DNA of 64,000 nt from Symsagittifera roscoffensis. Its lineage: Eukaryota; Xenacoelomorpha; Acoela; Convolutidae. Within the stretch, counting starts at the first letter, position 1. Every line of letters begins with the position of its first letter. This document shows positions 22,967 through 32,862 of this stretch, in pieces. Position numbers and translations under genes: made by a program. The stretch lies in the NCBI RefSeq assembly GCF_963678635.1, contig NC_087062.1, positions 53,330,473 through 53,394,472 of the forward strand. The letters run 5' to 3'. A model generated the notes under the pieces. That model saw only the letters and a program-made list of their open reading frames with translations. It was not told the DNA's origin and ran no database searches.

Positions 22967-24136
22967 ATGAACAGCTCGAGGGAAACTCTTCTTAGAGAGG
23001 AAGAAGACCAGAGAAAGAGACTGAGAACCCCGATAGGCCTCGAAAGTGACCAAGAATCAAGCCCGTCGGGCAAAGCTGACCTTCATAAAAGTCGTTTAAA
23101 TGAACCCGGAGTGATGATCGAACCACATGAAGAGATTTCAGACGACAATGCTAGCGACTTAATTTCACTAAAAGACCTCAAGGATAAAGCATTACTCGAA
23201 GCTACAAAATCAGACGAACACCTAATCTCCGAACGAACAGATCCTAAGCTAGAAATATCAGACCACGTTGATCAGAAGGTCGATTTAGATCCGATTCCTT
23301 TGATCGACTTGGATTCTAGCGATAATGAAAGAGACTCACAAGCGATCCCACAGTTGATTCTCTTGGACACTATGGAGGAGGCCAATAAAGCGAGTCAAAA
23401 AATGCCGTTTCTTCCAGAGAATCCCGGAGGAGAGTTTTCCAAGTCTACTGAAGAACCAATCGCCATGGCGGGGACGGAATCCAAACAAATACACTCTGAC
23501 CGTACCACGAAAACACAGAAATTGTCCGGTACCGCTAAAAGAAAGGCGTCATCACCAATGAAATCACCACCCTCGAAAAAATTGTCAGAAATTTTTACAC
23601 GTCAGAACACCAGACCTATGCGAACTAGGCAGCCTCCCAAGATGCTAGGTGAGAGAGTGTTTACCAGTGTAGTTGATTTAACTGATGAAGATCGTGATGC
23701 TCCAGAATTTGGTTCACCTAGTTTAGTCCCAGCATGCTCAACGTTAGAAGCAACTGCCGTAGAAATGGAAAGCCATCATGTCGACCTAGTAGACCTGACA
23801 ACATTAACACCACCTTCATCATCGCGTCCTACTATAGTTCACTTGCGGGAAGAAAACTATGCGTACCCAAGTGACCCGAAGCCCTCGAAAACAGATGATC
23901 AAAAGACCCCCGAAAAGAAAGTCAAATTTAGTCCTGATGTCTGTTCCACGAAATTTAACCCATCGGGCCTATCTTATGAAACCTCAACTTCTACATTTGT
24001 CCCCATTGTACCTGACCCAGACTGGCTGAACACCTCTTCTATCATTTCGGCGATAGAACTCCTTGGACGGCCAATGACGCTGGAGGAGTTAAGGAGATGG
24101 ACAATAAACAAGGCAGCAAATCGGGAAACTAATTAG
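22967..24136 (+). CDS. Third coding region of the LTR element, function unknown
   Basis: 389 residues in one frame, starting at an ATG downstream of the integrase. The product is very hydrophilic, rich in Ser, Lys, Glu, Asp and Pro, with no signal peptide and no membrane segment, so it does not look like an envelope protein. The segment after it (24137-24879) holds no recognisable coding sequence and leads to the 3' LTR. No family is recognised. It could be a gag- or integrase-tail-like accessory product or an acquired sequence. Confidence 0.6.
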   Translation: MNSSRETLLREEEDQRKRLRTPIGLESDQESSPSGKADLHKSRLNEPGVMIEPHEEISDDNASDLISLKDLKDKALLEATKSDEHLISERTDPKLEISDHVDQKVDLDPIPLIDLDSSDNERDSQAIPQLILLDTMEEANKASQKMPFLPENPGGEFSKSTEEPIAMAGTESKQIHSDRTTKTQKLSGTAKRKASSPMKSPPSKKLSEIFTRQNTRPMRTRQPPKMLGERVFTSVVDLTDEDRDAPEFGSPSLVPACSTLEATAVEMESHHVDLVDLTTLTPPSSSRPTIVHLREENYAYPSDPKPSKTDDQKTPEKKVKFSPDVCSTKFNPSGLSYETSTSTFVPIVPDPDWLNTSSIISAIELLGRPMTLEELRRWTINKAANRETN

Positions 24137-24879
24137 ATGTAGGAGCTCCAATCCAGATGTTATCATAAACGTTCATGAACTCTCAAAAACTTCTTTACAA
24201 AACTTTTAGTACCTTTAGTATCTTGTTTATTGCCGAATGCTATTAACATTCCATTGCCATAGAGTCATACAAACTTTCAGTGCTGTCATATTAAGCCAAT
24301 AAGTTGATTGGTCACACTTATAACCTTGCTTTAGCCATATAATTTCGCCGAAATGTCGATAAAATTCTTTTCACCCATTGGGCGCTACCACCGGATAACC
24401 ATTAGATTTATCCATCCTAGTATTACCCACTTATTTTGAAAATTCTAAGGATAAATCCCTGCCTACCTTACTGCTCAATTTACCCTGGTGCTATTCCAGT
24501 TTCTTGCTCGCCCATAGTAACCAGTCTATATTTATTTCACCCGACGAAAACATACTATTCGATCTAAGGTGCTTTGTTTTTGAATTTTTGTTATGGCTGA
24601 AGAACATGCTTTCCGGCCCACCGGGCCCGTTCATCGGTCTTTTCCGTACCGTACACCCGCTCTTTCGACCTGACAACCGTGTAATTTTACTTAGTATACA
24701 ATACGCTTTCTTGGCCCTCCGTGCTTTACCAAGTCTGTGTTCCTACTGTTCTAGATCCACTCTCGGGGGTCCTAGACAATGCGCCTACTTAGTCATTCAT
24801 TCTAGCGCTTAATTATTTTTGTTTTGTTCTCCTCTTGTGAGGCGAAAGGGATAGATTATAGATAAATTTTCGCGGGGAA

Positions 24880-25205
24880 TGTAAAAGTATTATTGTTTGT
24901 TCATTTAACCTTTGATCTTTACTGATCGTTGACCTTTAAGTTGTTAATTTATACACCTGCCAAAAGCGCAACGGCTTTTGGTAGACTCGGAATTGGCCAC
25001 TATCTTTTATGATACGTAACAAATAAACCGAAACCAATTCAATCTTTTAAACCTCTCTTACTTTAGTTAGCATCACCGTCTTTTATTTAGTCTTAAATAA
25101 AAGCCTACAGTTTTTAGTAGGAATCTTAATCATCCGTAATCTTAATCTATTCTTAGTTTAAGTACACTCTTGTACAACTACGAGTGGTATCCTAACTTTT
25201 TAACA
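24880..25205 (+). repeat. 3' LTR
   Basis: 326 bp, identical to the 5' LTR except for one position, and followed by AGTCT. The purine-rich GCGGGGAA just before it may be the polypurine tract, though it is short. Confidence 0.95.
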
Positions 25206-26130
25206 AGTCTGTAGCAAGTTTCACTTCTGCCAACTGCTGAGACATCCTCTTTGAAAGGCTGCTTGATCGTCGGGGAGGTTTTTAGTGCCTCTACAATGAC
25301 CCAAAAATGTTTGGGTATTTTTTTCTCGAAAAGGCGCGAAGGTTTTTCCCAAAAGGCTATCGAACAAAAATTTGTTAGTCTGGTTTCGCATTCTTTTTGT
25401 AGATGGCAACAAAGTTGGATCTTTTTCTCAATTTTAGCATCCCTTGTTTTAGCATCGTCATCCAGTCTTACATATGTCAAGGTTCTTGAAAATTGGATAC
25501 AGGCTTACTACTTAGCTTAGGGAGGTCTTCTCCAGGTGTTTGCAGGACTTGTCCGCAGTTCCAGATTTGAGCCAGTTCTTTTTGGGTGCTTCAGAATTCA
25601 CTGACGCATGGACTTTCAATCAGTTTGCCTGTTGTCACATTTTCTCCGGGAAGCTGGTGAGGGGTCCGAAGCTATGTCTAGGTTAGCAGTGGCTGGAATT
25701 GCTTGATGATCGGATGTGCAAGACTAAAAAAACAAGGTCAGGAGCGTTGGATCGCGTACGTGTTGTGTGAGGCCGTAATCTTGCGTAACCGTGTCTAAAT
25801 CAGTCTGTGAACGCTGATTAGAGTCTCCTGCAAGAAAAATGGCAAGAGGGGAGAAATTACACATGCCTGGATAAGATTTTTCAATGAAGGTGTTGACAGC
25901 TCTAAATGCCGGTGGTCTATAGCAAGCACGAATGCACCGTAGTAACAACGAATCATACAGCTTCGGAGCTTTCAATTGATTCGAGTTGCACGCTGATGAA
26001 ACTATTTTTCACCCAAACTGCTAGCCACCACCATTGTCCATACGGTCTAGGCGGGATATTAAATAAAAACCATTTATCTGGAGTGCGTCGACGGCAACGA
26101 TCTCGTCAAGTTTCCTTTCTGTTGTGATGA
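25206..26130 (-). mobile_element. Decayed LINE, 5' portion (endonuclease and linker)
   Basis: On the minus strand, ISRLDRMDNGGG (about 26050), YRPPAFRAVNTFIEK (about 25915) and FLAGDSNQRS (about 25825) match the AP-endonuclease motifs of non-LTR retrotransposons (R-D-GGG, YRPP, GDFN). KKIPKHFWVIVEALKTSP (about 25320) looks like the linker before the reverse transcriptase. Interrupted by stops and frame changes. It belongs with 16290-17567 as one element of CR1/Jockey type, split by the LTR insertion. The true 5' end is not visible. Confidence 0.7.
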
Positions 26131-27113
26131 TGATGTTATCTGCATTTACCGATATTTATCTGTTGCGGTGACGATGTTTGCATTTGTCAAAGATTGCCTT
26201 ATGTTTTCTAGATTGCCCTAAGTTTTCTGGACAAGGCGAAACCATGAGTATTTCTCCTCTTCGAAGGTTGCATTATGCGTTCCGCAGCTACAGTTGTCAC
26301 AAACTGGCTCTACACAGCCGAAGCAACAAGGCAGCTGCGCTCGTAACGATCAATTAAATGCTCCTTGAGTTCAGACAAACACGTGTTTATCTTTTGGGGT
26401 TAGGGACTTAATTGATGGAATAGACTTTCCTTTAAATGGCCTAAACAATTTGAACAGCTAGATGTAATGCTAAACTAGACTTCCTTATAATTGCATTACC
26501 GTGCTATCATCATGACTGATTTGTAAACAAGTCAAGACCCCTAAAAAACTGGCTAGTTGGCTGGCATTTTGCTGATTGAAACTTCAAAACCAATCCTTAA
26601 GTTCATTGCAAGTTCTTAAAGCATCTCTCTGAGATACTGGAAGAAAAATATGTGATTAGTTGAAATCATTATGAGCGGAAAAAAAAAGCGTGAAGCATGA
26701 AAAAAAACTTTGAAAAAGCTATATCATTTGTTAAATAATACTAATATCTGAACAATGCAGCTGGACTAATTGAATTTTAAAAAAATAGATCGTTCGATTC
26801 CTTTTTGGTATGTGAATTTGGTACACTAGCAAATTATGGAAATTCTTCGATGGAAACTACAGATCTGTATTTGAAATCAAGATACAGAGCAGTGCTCGCT
26901 CACCTTATTATATCAAAAACTCATTTCTGCCAAAACAATTTTAAAAACCTACCTATAAATGGGGATCGTATATAATAATCGTTAAGAAAAAAAGTTTTAA
27001 AAAGCACATAAAATAGTAAACATAATTTCTAACTAATTATCAGTATTCCGTGTCTAAAATGATGATTGACCACCCACTAGTTGATTAGTCTGCCTAATCA
27101 CTGTCAGTGTTTT
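26131..27113. other. No gene recognised
   Basis: The part 26500-26690 repeats 15880-16110. The rest shows no ORF or RNA feature that I can support. Confidence 0.45.
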
Positions 27114-27452
27114 GGGTCGTCAGTACTTCTCGATCCACGATGCCGCGTTCTTTTTTACTTCAAATTTATAATAGTTCGGAGACCGTATCTTATAATAGTT
27201 CTGAGATCGTAAAAGAATAGAAAACAAAAAAATTACAAGAAACAGAAAGAATCTAAACAATTTTTTGGAGACATGAATTATAGTCTAACTGGATTATGAT
27301 TCATGTCTCCAAAAAAATTCGTAGATTTTTTTTCTGTTTCTTTTAGTTTTTTGTTTTCCATTCTTTTACGATCTCAGAATTATTATACGATACGATCTCC
27401 GAATTAATCTTGGGTTGCGCTGGTCTTTTTTTTAAGTCGTGGATCTCGACCC
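27114..27452. mobile_element. Foldback element, ~340 bp
   Basis: The left arm (GATCCACGA, then GGAGACCGTATCTTATAATAG, GAGATCGTAAAAGAATAGAAAAC, GAAACAGAAAGAATCTA and TTTTTTGGAGACATGAAT) is mirrored by the right arm (ATTCATGTCTCCAAAAAA to TCGTGGATC). The centre is ~20 bases. No coding sequence. Target duplications are not clear. Confidence 0.75.
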
Positions 27453-27832
27453 GGGTATGATATAGTGGATATAGATTGAAGTTAATATTGTGCTTTTTGC
27501 AAATTCTGGTTCAAATTATAGTAACTTGGCAAACTGCAGAGTTGCAATTGAAAAGTAAAGAAATCGGACTTTGGAACACTTGAACTATTTGGCGAACATC
27601 AAACTGGGTGCAAACTCTTTTATTGATAGCTTGAGTAGCCTAATTTGTACTGTTGAACCGTTTGTTAGCCAGGTTTTGTAGTGATTGTGCTCTCTCATAT
27701 TTGACTAATCAACAAGGGTTGATATTTCCAAATAATTATCTGAAAGGCTTGTTTCCATGCCAGAAAAAAAATTCATTGAGGACTAGTAGATTGGACTAGT
27801 TTAATTTTGATAAATTTCGAGCACCTCCTAAA

Positions 27833-30581
27833 ATGCGACATTTTGTCCTCGTTTCTGTACTGTTGGCACTTTCAGCTTTGGTGTCTTCTAACGAAGTTAA
27901 GACGCAAATAAGCAAACACGTTGCTATCGTATCAGGATGTGATTCTCACTTGTATATAGTCATTCCTACCGCCTATGCGCTGCTTCGCAAGACGACAGCG
28001 GGAAAGTACCGAGTCACCTTTGTAACGGGGTCCGAGTGCAAGAAGACAGTGGAGAATCTGGGATCCGATGTCGTTCACCATGACTCGGGTTTGTGGTTGC
28101 ATCCGAACTACGACACCAGTATTTCAACAGCTGAATACTACGAAAACATCACCGTCGGTTAGTGTTTGAATATAAGCGCTTCGCTTTGGACAGACAATAG
28201 AATCCCCAATTTATGGGCTTGTGTTTAAAACTCAAAACCCTGACAACTCTCGAAAAATATCTTCCACCGGATTGAACTGTTTTGCTTTGAGACATTTTGC
28301 TTAGCGCTCGGCTGAAAGCACTTCATTTGAATTATGAAACTTCCCAATTTGAATTTTGGGTGAAATCTTTGAGAAGCAAAGCTAGAATGAAAAACATTCA
28401 ATGTGAGTTGTTATACGCCTTAGGATCAGTGATTCACCCGTATAGAGCCATGCAGTCATTGGCTAAAGAAGACAAACCTGATCTGATCATCGCGGAGTCC
28501 TTCAGCGTCGGAGCTTCAATTGTTGCTGAAACACAAAATATCCCCCTTCTGTTTCACTACACACCTGGGATATCCCACATTGTCACGTGGCTAGGAGGTT
28601 CAGATATTTCAGTTGGTGCCTTCCAACATGTAGACCCCAAAACGACCCCTATGTTTATTCAGAGATTGGTCGCGACAGTTTTTTTCAGCGTTGAGATTTT
28701 GTTATCCGACTACTTTTGCAAACCTGGTGCAGCTGTGTTTGAGAAGATTAGACGCGAAATGGGTCTCAACGACTCCTATGACAACTATGAACATGTCATT
28801 AGTTCGTTTCCTTCGTTTTCAGCTGTCGGTGAGCGTTGCATACCAATTTAAAATCTTTATTGCAAAGATCATTGGACTTAACAAAGTTTCGAGTGAATTT
28901 AAAGCCATCTGTATTCGCCACCACTAGCTATGCGGGTTTTCTATCATTGAAAAAATGAAAAATTTAGGCTCTTTTTAGCCATGAAACAAAATTCAGTTAA
29001 GACCCTAGCGCGGAGTTAAATGCTATCAATATCCCCGTATTCACGCTTGTTATAGGCGAACCCATCTCTCAGATGTTCGATGTACCTCCGAACAAGTTCA
29101 CACTCACTGGACTCCTGCCATCTCCCCCCGAAACAATGCGAGTGCCAGATGAGTTGAAAGACTTCCTCGAGCAAAGCCCAAAGCCAGTGCTTTATGTATC
29201 AATGGGAACCTACTTCGTCTTCTCAGACCAAACATTTGAGCGTGTCAAGAACTTTCTCGAGTCCCAGGAGCTCTTCAATGTCGTGTGGTCTCATAGAAAG
29301 TACAGCACAACACGTCATCCCATTAAAGACAGAACGAAAATGATCATTCTGAAAAAAGTACCTCAAAAGTTCGTTCTCAAACACGAAAAAGTGTAAGTAA
29401 AATTAAAACAATCAACTTATTGAATCAGTTTGATTTATATCTGAAACTTCAGAGCTTTCTTAGCGCAAAGGTTCTTTTGCAGAAGTTGTCTTTGTTTGAA
29501 AAAGTAGATCCACTATTTTTAAATTGATTTTCATAGATCTTTTTAAAAAATTTTAGTGTGCTCACTCAGGGGCGGATCTAGGTAGGGTTTTCTCGAGGGG
29601 GGCGGATTTTCAAAACGACATTTTTTTTTAGGTCGATTAATTTTCCGAGCTCTCCTAAAGCACTAAATAGACGCTGTTTTGGCCAAATTTTCAGCGCGGC
29701 AGACAAATTTTTGAAAAACAGGTCAAAAAACCGTTTTTGGGCACTTTTTGGAAAGTTTTGACAAAAAAAAATCGCGTTTTTTTGGCGCGCGCTCCCCCTC
29801 AAAGTTAGTATATATTAGCGCCAAAGGAGCTTTTAGAAAAATTTAAGGGTCTGTCGGCCAAAAATGGATTTCTTAAAAAGTACCAAAGGGGACCCTTTGG
29901 GTCGGCAGAGGATCGAATCCCTGAAAAAAGAAGCAAACGCCCCCCACCCCCCCCCCCTTAATCCGCCCCTGTGCTCACTCACTTTGAAAAAGCGTATAAT
30001 GAAAGAAGTTAGAGCTGACAATAAGACCTGTCAAGAACTACCATCAAATAACTGCTGAGTATAATTTTTCCTTTTGGCGTTTTAGGCGAGCGTTTCTTTC
30101 GCATTGTGGCATTAGCTCAGTCATAGAGGGTTTATCTGCCGGTGTTGCTTTCTTGGGAGCACCCCAAGGCAGAGATCAATTCTACCTCTCGGCTCGGGTT
30201 GCCAGTGCCGGTTTAGGCTTAGAAATTGGCCGAACTCCAAACGAACCATCTTTAAGAGAAGGGATCGAAAAACTGCACAGAAACTTGAATCAATACACAA
30301 AAAATGTACAAAATGTATACAAACAAATGTCCAGGGAGTCGGTTCAGAAGTTGGAGAACTTGGTTGACTCATTGATTTCGAAAGGAGGTTCTTCCAAGTT
30401 TGATCCTTCGGAGAGTTTAATTTGGTCGTGGAATCAAGCTCTGACACATGTGCTGATGGTGCTGATTGCAGCTCTGACCATTCTACTTTACTTAATCAAA
30501 CTAGTCATGCTTCTTGCCGTGAGATTAATCGACTGGCTCTTTTTCTCAGAGCAAGAACTCAAAAAGCCAAAAACTAATTGA
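27833..30581 (+). CDS. UDP-glucuronosyltransferase (UGT), four exons
   Basis: Transfers glucuronic acid or glucose from a UDP-sugar to small lipophilic molecules in the ER. Exons: 27833-28157, 28292-28828, 29056-29392, 30086-30581. GT-AG introns keep the phase (1, 1, 2) and give 564 residues, close to the family's ~530. Residues 1-19 are a signal peptide (FVLVSVLLALSALVSS). His39 in GCDSHL sits where the catalytic His of the family lies. Exon 4 carries the donor-binding signature AFLSHCGISSVIEGL...GAPQGRDQ, with HCG in place of the common HGG or HAG. A C-terminal hydrophobic segment (LMVLIAALTILLYLIKLVMLL) and a short tail with KKPKTN fit a type I ER membrane protein. Exon 2's start is the least certain: the acceptor at 28290-28291 keeps the frame. 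Intron 3 holds a MITE. Start ATG at 27833 begins the signal peptide. Confidence 0.9.
29567..29971. mobile_element. hAT-type MITE in UGT intron 3
   Basis: A 405-bp element with ends CAGGGGCGGATCTAGG and TTAATCCGCCCCTG. It is flanked by a perfect 8-bp duplication, TGCTCACT (29559-29566 and 29972-29979). An 8-bp duplication and CAGGGGCGGA ends are typical of hAT transposons. It has no transposase. A related, poorer copy lies near 51584. Confidence 0.9.
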
Positions 30582-31132
30582 GAGATTTTTACTCTAACAG
30601 CTAAACATATTTATTCTTAGTAAATAATTCAAAATATAAATTGATGGAGAAATTATTAGTTCCTCATACATTATGGAGTCTTGCAAAGTTATAAAGCCAA
30701 ATTGTTCTTTTTTGTCCACTCTCTAAAGCAGGTGCCGTCAAAAAGATCTCATTTTACTCCCCGACAAAAAGGACTGCAGAAATCACCACTCAATTAGTTA
30801 ATGTCCAAAAACTTAATTAAATTTTTTAAAACCCCGTCCAAGAGCTCAAATTCTCGATAGCACTACGCTAATGATAAATTGAATATCAAAAGACAAAATG
30901 CATTGCAGGCTATTGGCTTGTTTTAGGTTCTCAAGGTTAAAAAATTTAAGCAAACTTTCGTTTACCAACTAGTATCCTTTCAAAACAAAAAAGGCAGCTT
31001 GAATGCTTTTGCCCTTATGCGAGCAATTTTTGTCTATTTCAAGAAAGAGTTTTTCCGAATAGCGGATCAATCGTACAATCAGCCCTGCAGATCGATGGGG
31101 GGACAAAGCAAATTTTTGAAAACTTACTATGA
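30507..31132 (+). repeat. Duplicated UGT tail and downstream flank, parent copy
   Basis: From ATGCTTCTTGCCGTGAG in UGT exon 4 through the stop codon and ~550 bases downstream, this segment recurs at 31644-32288. It includes the last 25 codons of UGT. Confidence 0.85.
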
Positions 31133-31622
31133 TGGAACCGGTTCTAAACTAGTATTTATATCCAATAATATTATTGATAAAACTATCACTATAAAATATT
31201 ACTAACTAACCAATAATATTCCATCTCTAACATTGACACTTATTTGTAAGTGCTGAAACTACTTGTAGTTTCAGCACCAGAACAATTTGAATAAATCTTA
31301 GACTACAAATGTTCTCCTTCTGGATAAACTCCAAGAACTAACTGCCAAAAACCAGTATACACTAGATCTATTGAGACTAGGAGATATAAGAGTAAGGTTA
31401 AGATTGGTATTAGACTAAGAAGTTGTACGAATCTATCCGGCCGAAAATAAAATAGCGTGACGAATAGACGGTGTACCTTATCTGTATGTACTCTACGAGT
31501 ACAAACCAAAGGTCATAACTCATATGATGCGACCATAAGTCTCAAACAAGACCTTAACTAACTTAGAATTAGACAATTAAACTTAGAATTAGACAAATGC
31601 AAAACTGCAAAAAACGTTAGAT
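31133..31622 (-). repeat. Left arm of a ~490-bp inverted repeat
   Basis: Reverse complement of 36395-36890, roughly 85-90% alike by eye. Shared blocks include CAGCCGGATAGATTCGTGCAAC-like, TCTCCTAGTCTCAATAGATC and GGAGTTTATCCAGAAGGAGA (read on the minus strand). Both arms keep a short reading frame with a strongly hydrophobic stretch (LLSLIPILTLLLYLLVSIDL). The arm lies exactly between the two copies of the UGT tail. Confidence 0.85.
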
Positions 31623-31643
31623 GGAATATACAATTTAATAGAA

Positions 31644-32288
31644 ATGCTTCTTGCCGTGAGATAAATCGACCGGCTGTTTTTCTCAGAACAAGAACTCAAA
31701 AAGCCAAAAACTAATTGAGAGATTTTTACTCTAACAGCTAAACATATTCTTAGTAAAAAGTTCAAAATATAAATTGATGGAAACTATCGAATGATTTCGC
31801 TATAAAATTATTAGGTCCTCATACATTATAGAGTTTTGCAAAGATATAAAGACAAATTGTTCCTTTTTGTTTTCTCTCCAAAGCAGGTGCCTTCAAAAAT
31901 ATCTCATTTTACTCCCCGACAAAAAAGACTACAGAAATCACCACTCAATTAGTTAATTTCCAAAAGTTTAACAAAAACTTTTTAAAACCCGTCTAAGAAC
32001 TCAAAATCTCGATAGAATTACGCTAATTATAAAATGAATTTCAAAAGACAAAATACATTGTAGGCTATTGATTTGTTTTAAGCTTTCAAGGTTAAGAAAA
32101 CTAATCAAACCCTCGTTTACCAATAAAAACCCTTGTCAGAAAAAAAAGGTTATTTGAAGGCTTTTGCGGAGGGTACGAAAAATTTTTGTCTATTTTAAGA
32201 AAGTTTTTTTTCCAAATACAGGATCATTCGTAGAGTCAGCCCTGCAGATCGATGGAGGGACAAGGCAAAAGTTTGATAACTTACTCTG
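31644..32288 (+). pseudogene. Duplicated UGT tail, dead partial copy
   Basis: Matches 30507-31132, including the end of UGT exon 4 (FFSEQELKKPKTN and stop). A TTA codon of the parent (the Leu in VRLIDW) has become TAA, and Trp in DWLFF has become Arg. It has no upstream UGT exons, so it cannot encode an enzyme. Confidence 0.8.
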
Positions 32289-32862
32289 AGAATAGAATAA
32301 GCTGGTTCAAATAACCGTTTTATTATAGAAAACAAATAATTAAAAATTAAGTTTAGGCTATGAACAGCAAAACATCATATGACCCAAAATTGGTAGCCAA
32401 TTTAATCTAGGCGTTTGCTTGAATTTTATATTAGATAAAAATAGTCTTCAGTACTCACGATTACATTACGGTTGAGAGAGAATGTACAACATTAGGTCAC
32501 TTCAGATGTGGGGGGGATGTTCAGCTGATTCTCAATAGCAACCATAGAAACGCTTTTCAACCTTTTGAAAAAATTATTTTGGGAATTATTTTCAGATTAA
32601 ACTTTTTTCGTTGACAGATGGTACTTTTCAAAATCAAACTGCTGATTCAAACTGCTGATTTTTGTTTTCTCGCTGTTTTTTTGATAGCAATATTTTGTAC
32701 CAAAAGTTGAAACTGTTTTGAAACCAATTTTCCAAATCAATGCTTTGATTGTTCAGGTTTTTCAGACTTGACATGTAGCATTGACCTGTTTATGATCTTA
32801 ATTTGTCTTAATTTGTCTTAATTTGTTGATTTCTTTACTTTTTGATTACCTATTGGTTATAC

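Larger units (their letters stand above)
17568..25205 (+). mobile_element. Ty3/gypsy-type LTR retrotransposon, young, broken
   Basis: A 7638-bp element with 326-bp LTRs (TG...CA), a tRNA primer site, gag-like and pol regions and a third coding region. Its 5-bp duplication is perfect. The LTRs differ at only one of 326 positions by eye, so the insertion is recent. Domain order protease, reverse transcriptase, RNase H, integrase is that of the Ty3/gypsy group. The coding region is broken, with about four interruptions. It landed in the minus-strand LINE between the LINE's linker and reverse transcriptase parts. Confidence 0.95.

Noticed and set aside
24504-24812. 102-codon frame between the third coding region and the 3' LTR.
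   Set aside because: No domain or start context, and the composition does not look like the element's other coding parts.
28300-28310. Alternative UGT exon 2 acceptor at CTTAG just before CGCTCGG.
   Set aside because: Joined to the exon 1 donor it breaks the frame, while the AG at 28290-28291 keeps it.
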